Assembly: GCA_964564535.1 (NCBI GenBank)
Contig: CAZMBH010000030.1
Span: forward strand, 1 to 11,183
DNA: 11,183 bases
DNA from: GWC2-37-13 sp964564535
Lineage (GTDB): Bacteria; Patescibacteriota; Microgenomatia; UBA1406; GWC2-37-13
Direction of reading: 5' to 3'
Made by a program: the position numbers and the translations under genes. Below are positions 6,766-11,183 of this stretch, one piece after another (the first letter of the stretch is position 1; the number at the start of each line of letters is the position of its first letter). The notes under the pieces were generated by a model that was not told where the DNA came from, ran no database searches, and saw nothing but the letters and a program-made list of their open reading frames with translations.

Positions 6766-6846
6766 ACTATTTAAAAACTGAATATATTTAAGCAATAATT
6801 TCCTCTTCTAATAATCCAAACGCATGCTTTTGTAGGTTATAAGCGG

Positions 6847-6874
6847 TTGACAAGACTTTATAGTATTTTATGAT
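6847..6874 (+). promoter_or_regulatory. Candidate promoter of the repeat-protein gene
   Basis: A perfect TTGACA (6847-6852) lies 16 bp before TATGAT (6869-6874, 5 of 6 to consensus). Transcription would begin near 6881, about 30 nt before the ATG at 6912. Apart from this, 6766-6911 holds no gene that I can support. Confidence 0.45.
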
Positions 6875-6911
6875 TGAATTATTATTAATTTTTTGTTTAA
6901 ATTATAACCCT

Positions 6912-7434
6912 ATGATTACGGATGAAGATATTAAAAAAATCGAAAAAGCACTTACAAGAAAGTTTTCCACTAAAAATGACTTAAAGGGATTTGCCACTAA
7001 AGATGACTTAAAACGGTTTGCTACAAAAGATGACCTGAAAAGATTTGCCACTAAAGAAGACTTAAAACGGTTTGCTACAAAAGATGACCTGAAAAGATTT
7101 GCCACTAAAGAAGNNNNNNNNNNNNNNNNNNNNNNNNNNNNNNNNNNNNNNNNNNNNNNNNNNNNNNNNNNNNNNNNNNNNNNNNNNNNNNNNNNNNNNN
7201 NNNNNNNNNNNNNACTTAAAACGGTTTGCTACAAAAGATGACCTGAAAAGATTTGCTACAAAAGATGACCTGAAAAATTATGCGACTAGAGATGATTTAG
7301 TTAATTTTAAAGACAGCATTCTAAATGAGATTATTAAACTTCGGGAAGATATTCAAGTTGTCATTGGATATCGAGATATGATTGAAAATCATGACCAACG
7401 GATAGAAAAACTTGAAACCACTGTTTACCATTGA
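6912..7434 (+). CDS. FATKDDLKR-repeat coiled-coil protein, broken by an assembly gap
   Basis: A soluble repeat protein with no signal peptide. It starts MITDEDIKKIEKALTRK, continues with nine-residue units of consensus FATKDDLKR (first FSTKNDLKG, last YATRDDLVN), and ends with a helical tail (ILNEIIKLREDIQVVIGYRDMIENHDQRIEKLE) of likely coiled coil. One hundred Ns (7114-7213) interrupt it and throw the downstream part out of frame. The known flanks sum to 423 nt, exactly 141 codons, so the true missing length must be a multiple of 3. Similar TKDDLK-type proteins occur in CPR bacteria and phages, with unknown function; I do not assign one. I chose the ATG at 6912 because the charged helix begins there; an upstream ATG at 6870 would add 14 mainly hydrophobic residues. 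Confidence 0.8.
6963..7305. repeat. 27-bp coding tandem repeat arranged in 54-bp higher-order units
   Basis: Units of 27 bp encode FATKDDLKR. Two nucleotide versions alternate: one uses gcc act, tta and cgg, the other gct aca, ctg and aga, for the same residues. The pair makes a 54-bp unit that recurs almost unchanged (6990-7043, 7044-7097, 7098 into the gap). The ends diverge (6963-6989 and 7279-7305). Identity between 54-bp copies points to recent unit duplication. Confidence 0.9.
7114..7213. other. Assembly gap of 100 Ns
   Basis: Exactly 100 Ns, a usual placeholder for a gap of unknown size, inside the tandem repeat. The bases on both sides join in perfect repeat phase (aaagaag before, acttaaaacgg after), so the real missing length is probably a multiple of 54 bp and may even be zero. 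Confidence 0.97.
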
Positions 7435-7439
7435 TAATA

Positions 7440-7448
7440 TGTTATAAT
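7440..7448 (+). promoter_or_regulatory. Extended -10 promoter of the hisS leader
   Basis: TGTTATAAT is a perfect extended -10 (TGn plus TATAAT). It ends 6 nt before the leader-peptide ATG at 7455, where transcription should begin. No good -35 lies at 16-18 bp. It directly follows the end of the repeat-protein gene, whose stop is at 7432-7434. Confidence 0.65.
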
Positions 7449-7454
7449 TCAGCT

Positions 7455-7499
7455 ATGAAAGTCAATATTTTAGCAAGTTCACATCATCATCCAGCTTAA
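7455..7499 (+). CDS. His-rich leader peptide of hisS
   Basis: A 14-codon ORF encoding MKVNILASSHHHPA, ending in TAA. Three consecutive His codons (CAT at 7482-7490) lie near the end, directly ahead of a terminator and hisS. Its probable role is to sense charged tRNA-His by ribosome stalling rather than to make a functional peptide. The A of its ATG is about where transcription should start from the TGTTATAAT box, so its mRNA may be leaderless. The peptide differs from the classical enterobacterial his leader, which has seven His codons. No translation evidence is available from sequence alone; the call rests on the His run, its position, and the alternative RNA structures that follow. Confidence 0.75.
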   Translation: MKVNILASSHHHPA

Positions 7500-7566
7500 C
7501 GGCGGGAGATGATTTTGTTGTAGATAAAGACAACATACCCGCCCACCGGCGGGATTTTTTTTATTA
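7500..7566 (+). promoter_or_regulatory. Transcription attenuator of hisS (antiterminator and terminator)
   Basis: GGCGGG (7501-7506), one base after the leader stop, can pair with CCCGCC (7538-7543). Within this, TGTTGT (7516-7521) pairs with ACAACA (7530-7535); together these make an antiterminator. The same CCCGCC instead pairs with GGCGGG at 7548-7553 to make the terminator, so the two folds exclude each other. A ribosome at the leader stop codon would cover 7501-7506 and favour termination; one stalled at the His codons would leave it free and favour readthrough into hisS. Confidence 0.75.
7538..7562 (+). terminator. Intrinsic terminator in the hisS leader
   Basis: A perfect 6-bp all-GC stem CCCGCC/GGCGGG with loop CACC is followed by one A and eight Ts (7555-7562), a strong Rho-independent terminator. 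It sits 28 nt before the hisS ATG and so would block expression of hisS and prfA unless the antiterminator forms. Confidence 0.85.
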
Positions 7567-7578
7567 TTATAAATTTTG

Positions 7579-7584
7579 TATAAT
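7579..7584 (+). promoter_or_regulatory. TATAAT box directly before hisS
   Basis: A perfect TATAAT ends 6 nt before the hisS ATG at 7591. It could give a basal leaderless hisS transcript that bypasses the attenuator. The -35 position falls on the terminator T-run and shows no match to TTGACA, so activity is uncertain. Confidence 0.35.
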
Positions 7585-7590
7585 CTAACT

Positions 7591-8805
7591 ATGAACGACA
7601 AAAAAATTACACCACAGATTTTAAAGGGATTTAGAGATTTCTTACCTATTGACGCTATGAAACGTCAGTACGTAATTAATATTATTAGAAAAACATTTGA
7701 ACTCTATGGATTTGAGCCTTTAGAAACACCTGCCATTGAATATCTTGAGGTTTTTACAGGAAATATTGGGGAAGATGAGAAGTTATTTTACAAATTTGAG
7801 GATACCGGAGGCCGTAAGGTTGCCCTTCGTTATGATCAAACCGTTCCTACCTGTAGATTAATAGCTCAATATCCTGACAAGATAACCATGCCTTTTAAAA
7901 GATATCAAATTCAAACCGTTTGGCGAGCTGAAAAACCCCAAAAAGGTCGCTATCGGGAATTTTTACAGTGTGATGCGGATATTTTTGGAGTTGACGATAG
8001 AGCTTCTGATGGAGAAACAATTGCCTTAACAATAGAAATTTTCAAAAATCTTGGATTTAAAAAACCAATTGCAGTAATTAATGATCGAGCCTTATATAAA
8101 GACATGCCTTACAAAGCCATCGTTGCAATTGATAAACTTGAAAAAATTGGGAAAGATGGCGTTATTGGTGAATTAATTGGAAAAGGTTATTCATCTGACG
8201 AAGCCAAAAAAATGTTGGATCAAGTTGCTTCCTCTCAACCTAATGATGATTTAAAAACAGTTTTTAAATTCTTAGATAACTATGGAATGCAGGAAAATTA
8301 TAAATTCAAGCCAACTTTAGCTCGATCTTTTTCTTATTCTAATGGCACGATTTGGGAAATAGTTGTTGACGAGTTTAAAAGTGGATCCCTTGCTGGATGT
8401 GAAAGGTTTGACAGTTTGATATCAAGATTTAGTAAACAAAATATTCCTGCTGTTGGTTTTGCAATTGGATTCGATAGAACTGTTCTTGCAATGGATGAGC
8501 TTGGTTTATTTCCAGACATAAAAACAATTTCTAAGGTTTTAGTGACTGTTTTTGAAAAAAATTTACTTAACAAGTCACAAAAAATTACTCAGTCACTAAG
8601 AAATAGTAATATCAATACTGATCTTTACAGTGATCCAAATATAAAATTAGACAAACAGCTTAAGTATGCTAATAAAAAAAATATCCCGTATGTGATAATT
8701 TTAGGACCTGAAGAAGTTAGGAAAAATGTTGTGAAACTAAAAGATATGAAAACGGGAGAACAAGTAGAATTGTCAATTGAAGAAGTAATTAAAAAATTAT
8801 GCTAA
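7591..8805 (+). CDS. hisS: Histidyl-tRNA synthetase
   Basis: This cytoplasmic class II synthetase charges tRNA-His. The 404-residue protein has the N-terminal PQILKGFRDFLP, motif 1 around residues 41-50, LRYDQTVPTCR (79-89), motif 2 FKRYQIQTVWRAEKPQKGRYREF (102-124) with Arg112, Gln126, motif 3 AVGFAIGFDRTV (287-298), and an anticodon-binding domain (about 313-404). The histidine-specific motifs are divergent: the usual LxRGLDYYTG is LARSFSYSNG (243-252), keeping the Arg but not the Asp or second Tyr, and GGGRYD is GCERFD (269-274). I chose the ATG at 7591, where homology begins; a TTG start at 7576 lies upstream of the TATAAT box. It is preceded by a His-codon leader and attenuator and overlaps the release-factor gene by 7 nt. 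The regulation supports a real HisRS role rather than a HisZ-like paralogue. Confidence 0.92.
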   Translation: MNDKKITPQILKGFRDFLPIDAMKRQYVINIIRKTFELYGFEPLETPAIEYLEVFTGNIGEDEKLFYKFEDTGGRKVALRYDQTVPTCRLIAQYPDKITMPFKRYQIQTVWRAEKPQKGRYREFLQCDADIFGVDDRASDGETIALTIEIFKNLGFKKPIAVINDRALYKDMPYKAIVAIDKLEKIGKDGVIGELIGKGYSSDEAKKMLDQVASSQPNDDLKTVFKFLDNYGMQENYKFKPTLARSFSYSNGTIWEIVVDEFKSGSLAGCERFDSLISRFSKQNIPAVGFAIGFDRTVLAMDELGLFPDIKTISKVLVTVFEKNLLNKSQKITQSLRNSNINTDLYSDPNIKLDKQLKYANKKNIPYVIILGPEEVRKNVVKLKDMKTGEQVELSIEEVIKKLC

Positions 8806-9491
8806 TCAATCCTAACGTTGCAATAATTGAAGCTTTGCCGGGAGTCGGAGGAGATGAGTCCAAGCTCTGGATGGAGGAGCTATTATCTTCTTATCTACTT
8901 TTTGCCCAAAAAAAAGGTTTCAAGTATTCTAACCTTGATGAAAAAACCATTAAAATAAATGGTCCCGGAGCATTTGATTTGTTTAAAAATGAAACCGGTG
9001 TCCATCGAGTTCAAAGAATTCCTGATACGGAAAGAAAGGGAAGAATCCATACTTCTACCTGTATTATTGTTGTTCTACCACAAATAATTCAATCTGATAT
9101 GCGAATTAATCCGAATGATCTTGATTGGCAGTTTTACAGATCAGGAGGCCATGGCGGACAAAACGTTAATAAAGTTTCAACAGCAGTCCGTCTGACTCAT
9201 CGACCTTCCGGGATTGTTGTTACCGCCAGCCGCGAGAGAGAGCAAGGTGCAAATCGAAAGATCGCTCTTGACCTGCTTAATGCTAAACTTTATCAACTTG
9301 AGGAAGAAAAGAAAAAGGGGATGAGGCATTCATTTGTTACCAATGTTGGAATAGGGGACCGGGCTGAAAAAATTAGAACTTACAATTTTCCTCAAAACCG
9401 CCTAACAGATCATCGGATCGGAAAAAGCTTTCATAATCTTGAGGATATAATTGAGGAAGGTAAATGGGACAAAGTTTTTTCTCCACAATAA
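8799..9491 (+). CDS. prfA: Class I peptide chain release factor, RF1-like, lacking domain 1
   Basis: Class I release factors recognise stop codons and trigger peptide release. The protein has the codon-recognition region with GVHRVQRIPDTERKGRIHTS (67-86), where PDT (75-77) fits the PxT of RF1 (UAA/UAG) and not the SPF of RF2. It also has the catalytic GGQ (119-121, in RSGGHGGQNVNK). At 230 residues it is much shorter than RF1 (about 360): it begins where the PCRF region of RF1 starts (IIEALPGVGGDESKLW), so the N-terminal helical domain is absent. I see no upstream extension in this frame that could supply it, because hisS occupies the region. It overlaps the end of hisS by 7 nt and is probably translationally coupled and under the same attenuator. 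An alternative is a short release-factor paralogue such as the PrfH type, which the PxT context makes less likely. Confidence 0.85.
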   Translation: MLINPNVAIIEALPGVGGDESKLWMEELLSSYLLFAQKKGFKYSNLDEKTIKINGPGAFDLFKNETGVHRVQRIPDTERKGRIHTSTCIIVVLPQIIQSDMRINPNDLDWQFYRSGGHGGQNVNKVSTAVRLTHRPSGIVVTASREREQGANRKIALDLLNAKLYQLEEEKKKGMRHSFVTNVGIGDRAEKIRTYNFPQNRLTDHRIGKSFHNLEDIIEEGKWDKVFSPQ

Positions 9492-9511
9492 ATTATTATT
9501 ACTATAGGTTC

Positions 9512-9540
9512 TTGACTATTGGTAACTAATAAAGTATATT
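9512..9540 (+). promoter_or_regulatory. Strong promoter directly ahead of a terminator
   Basis: TTGACT (9512-9517) and TATATT (9535-9540) are exactly 17 bp apart, each matching the sigma-70 consensus at 5 of 6 positions. Transcription would start near 9547, only about 7 nt before the terminator stem. Confidence 0.6.
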
Positions 9541-9546
9541 GTTCTC

Positions 9547-9588
9547 ATAAACGCCTCAGCTAGTACGAAAGTCCGCTGAGGTTTTTTT
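9547..9588 (+). ncRNA. Predicted tiny structured transcript (about 40 nt)
   Basis: The promoter at 9512-9540 feeds straight into a hairpin and T-run, leaving a transcript of about 40 nt and no room for an ORF (no ATG). The inner part can extend the stem with AC-GAAA-GT, a GNRA tetraloop, above an internal loop. It may be a small RNA, an attenuated leader of the NYN gene, or an incidental promoter. I cannot match it to a known RNA family. Confidence 0.3.
9554..9588 (+). terminator. Intrinsic terminator between prfA and the NYN gene
   Basis: A perfect 7-bp stem CCTCAGC (9554-9560) and GCTGAGG (9575-9581) is followed at once by seven Ts (9582-9588). It would end transcripts from hisS-prfA as well as the short transcript begun near 9547. 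Confidence 0.85.
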
Positions 9589-9591
9589 ATG

Positions 9592-9597
9592 TATAAT
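9592..9597 (+). promoter_or_regulatory. TATAAT box directly before the NYN gene
   Basis: A perfect TATAAT begins 4 nt after the terminator T-run and ends 8 nt before the ATG at 9606. This is the same order as at hisS (terminator, TATAAT, ATG). No -35 is visible. Confidence 0.45.
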
Positions 9598-9605
9598 AAA
9601 AATTA

Positions 9606-10191
9606 ATGGAGCAAACAATTCTTTTTATTGACGGAGAAAACTTTCTACATAAAATTGAGGATGTATTAAAGATACATCCAAAAGGTAGTAAAGTTGATAT
9701 TGCATCGCTCGACTTCAATGAAATTTTTAAAACTCCACTCCAAGAATATAAAATAACGAGGAAAATATTTTATGTGGCTAAACTTCATTTTCATCTTGAA
9801 ACAAAAGAAAAATCAGAAAGGCTTTTAAAATCACAAAGAAAATTAAAAAATACCCTTAAATCAAAAGTTTGAATTCTTAATAGCAGGCAATGTTCGTGGT
9901 CAGAAAATAACTATTGATGGAAAAACAAAAATGATATTTAGAGAAAAGGGTGTTGACGTAAAAATAGCAGTTGATCTGGTTGCATTTTCGGCAGATAAGA
10001 TTATAAAAACTGCTATTCTTTGCAGTTCTGACTCTGATTTACAGCCAGCTGTTCAGGAAGCAAGAAAAAGAGGCGTTAAGGTGATTTATTTGGGTTTCCA
10101 ATTTCAACCTAATAAAGGATTAACATATACAACCAATGGTACCGTGCTTTTTCGCAATTCAGAAATTCTTAAAGCCTGTGGAGTAAAGTAA
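9606..10191 (+). CDS. NYN-domain (PIN-like, LabA/DUF88) protein, frameshifted
   Basis: NYN proteins are PIN-like putative metal-dependent RNases. The first part (9606-9872) has the N-terminal acidic motif LFIDGENFLHKIE (Asp9). The second part, in the +1 frame, carries FREKGVDVKIAVDLVAF and the core SSDSDLQPAVQEARKRGVKVIYLGF with further acidic residues. Frame 0 stops at TGA (9870-9872). The +1 frame is open from 9847 and gives KFEFLIAGNVRGQKITIDG, which continues the fold, so the two halves were one gene of about 194 residues. The shift is near 9864-9872, where the sequence is AAA GTT TGA. An indel, an inactive gene, or a programmed +1 shift are all possible. A minimal second ORF could start at ATG 9931 but would lack part of the core. 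No Shine-Dalgarno sequence is present. Confidence 0.75.
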
Positions 10192-10249
10192 AGCCTCTTT
10201 TTAATATTGACTTTTGAATTTTAATTATAGATTTTCTTTTTTAAAAAGA

Positions 10250-10255
10250 TATAAT
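10250..10255 (+). promoter_or_regulatory. TATAAT box of the final gene
   Basis: A perfect TATAAT ends 6 nt before the ATG at 10262, giving another near-leaderless mRNA. No -35 at the right spacing; TTGACT at 10207-10212 is too far upstream (37 bp). Confidence 0.5.
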
Positions 10256-10261
10256 GTTTCT

Positions 10262-11183
10262 ATGCAAATTTTGGAAGGAATAAAAGGAATAAGCAGATTT
10301 ATAGAAAAAAGGCCGGAAGCAAAAAATAGACATCCAGCAATAGTTGTCGTGGAATTTGGTGGTGGAGGCTGCAATAAAGCAAATGATCCTTCATGTAGAG
10401 ATTTTTGTGCAGTTCCAACTGGAAAATTATACAATCCAATTCTTGATCCGCCAGTTGAAATGATGGATAAATTATTTTCTCAAATCTCACTTTTAAAACC
10501 AGCAGTTTTAAGTATCGTCCCGAATGGAGAAATAATCGACACGATTCATCAATCTAATACAAAGTGGAGTAAGGTTTCAAAACTTTTTGAAAATAAAACT
10601 ATAAATAAAAAACAAAAACGAGCTTTAGAAGAATATTATGCGTTAAAGAACAAACAAGAACTTGCAGGTTCGGAACAACCAATGAGTCCGGCAGAAAAAA
10701 TTGCTTTGACAATAGCGGCAGGAACAAATAACAAAATAAATATTTCTTTGACGAGTAACGGTAGTTTTATAAACAAAGACTTAATAGAATTATATAGTCA
10801 AATGGGCTTACAAACACTTAATCTTTCTTACCATCCTAATTCTCCTTTTGACCCGATAAAATATAATCCCGATCTTGAACATTTAATAGCAAAAGCGGAA
10901 GAGGCAATGATCTCAGATATCACTCCAACCATAACTCACGTCATGACCAGAAAAAATGCCGATACTTTTGTTGCTTTAAGCGATTATATTACGGAACATG
11001 ATATATTATTCGCCGTTGGCCTAGCCCAAGGAAAAGGAATGGCCTTTTCGACAGATAATAAATCAATCGAGCCAACTACCGATCAGGTTAAAATGGTTTT
11101 TAGAAGATTACTGGCCAGACGTTTATTCGCCGATCGCCATATTCGTACGACTATGCCTTATTTAATTATGGCTCCATATATGC
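10262..11183 (+). CDS. Radical-SAM-like protein with unusual cysteine spacing (3' end outside window)
   Basis: The open frame runs 307 codons off the window edge without a stop. It begins MQILEGIKGISRFIEKRPEAKNR. A strand then leads into a Gly-rich Cys cluster, EFGGGGCN, with Cys37, Cys45 and Cys49 (CX7CX3C). Later parts read like a radical SAM barrel: SIVPNGEIID (84-93), ISLTSNGSFINKDLIELYSQMGLQTLNLSYHP (161-192) and ITHVMTRKNADTFVALSDYI (224-243), then ILFAVGLAQGKG. The canonical CX3CX2C is not present: after Cys45-X3-Cys49 the third position is Pro52. So the class is probable but not certain, and reaction and substrate are unknown. It has its own -10 box and lies 70 bp after the NYN gene. 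No signal peptide is seen. Confidence 0.65.
   Translation, partial: MQILEGIKGISRFIEKRPEAKNRHPAIVVVEFGGGGCNKANDPSCRDFCAVPTGKLYNPILDPPVEMMDKLFSQISLLKPAVLSIVPNGEIIDTIHQSNTKWSKVSKLFENKTINKKQKRALEEYYALKNKQELAGSEQPMSPAEKIALTIAAGTNNKINISLTSNGSFINKDLIELYSQMGLQTLNLSYHPNSPFDPIKYNPDLEHLIAKAEEAMISDITPTITHVMTRKNADTFVALSDYITEHDILFAVGLAQGKGMAFSTDNKSIEPTTDQVKMVFRRLLARRLFADRHIRTTMPYLIMAPYM

Noticed and set aside
6902..7105. Minus-strand repetitive ORF opposite the FATKDDLKR gene
   Set aside because: It is only the complement of the tandem repeat, and the plus strand has the coherent head, repeat and coiled-coil tail.
6963..7305. CRISPR array
   Set aside because: The repeats are directly adjacent, in frame and without spacers, so this is a protein-coding tandem repeat.
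10225..10490. Two minus-strand ORFs at the start of the last gene
   Set aside because: They are antisense to a 307-codon plus-strand frame that runs off the window and has recognisable motifs.

Overview
The window is AT-rich, gene-dense and bacterial. It most likely comes from a Candidate Phyla Radiation (Patescibacteria) genome, perhaps Microgenomates-like. This is inferred from several traits: short housekeeping proteins, no recognisable Shine-Dalgarno sequence before any gene, many genes whose -10 box lies only 6-10 nt before the start codon, palindromic inserts inside coding sequences, and the standard bS6-SSB-bS18 cluster. TGA is used as a stop (rpsR and others), so the code is standard in that respect. 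No marker here fixes the lineage.

Layout. At 136-1557 (+) lies cysS, which converges on a large membrane glycosyltransferase of the GT-C/PMT_2 type at 1635-3404 (-). A palindromic repeat that can fold as paired hairpins separates them. From a compact divergent promoter the + strand runs rpsF-ssb-rpsR (3439-4403), then, from a second promoter, a barrel-sandwich protein of unknown function, an S41 C-terminal processing peptidase and a membrane-anchored lone PDZ protein (4432-6765). A protein built from 9-residue repeats follows (6912-7434) and is broken by a 100-N assembly gap. At 7440-7566 is a regulatory leader, then hisS (7591-8805) and a short release factor (8799-9491) that overlaps it by 7 nt. 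The last part holds a small promoter-terminator unit (9512-9588), a frameshifted NYN-domain gene (9606-10191) and the first 307 codons of a radical-SAM-like gene cut by the window edge (10262-11183).

The most notable item is the hisS leader. A 14-codon ORF (7455-7499) encodes MKVNILASSHHHPA with three consecutive His codons. It is followed by a GGCGGG that can pair with the 5' arm of a perfect GC-rich intrinsic terminator ahead of hisS. The spacing fits classical ribosome-mediated transcription attenuation: histidyl-tRNA shortage would switch on hisS and the overlapping prfA. The leader start codon sits about where transcription should begin, so the leader peptide may be translated from a leaderless or nearly leaderless mRNA.

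Secondary points are: hairpin and heptanucleotide inserts in the glycosyltransferase and in cysS; a release factor without its N-terminal domain; a HisRS with changed histidine-binding motifs; a GTT-TGA frameshift site in the NYN gene; and an unusual Cys spacing in the final gene. Every assignment was made by reading the sequence; no database search was run.
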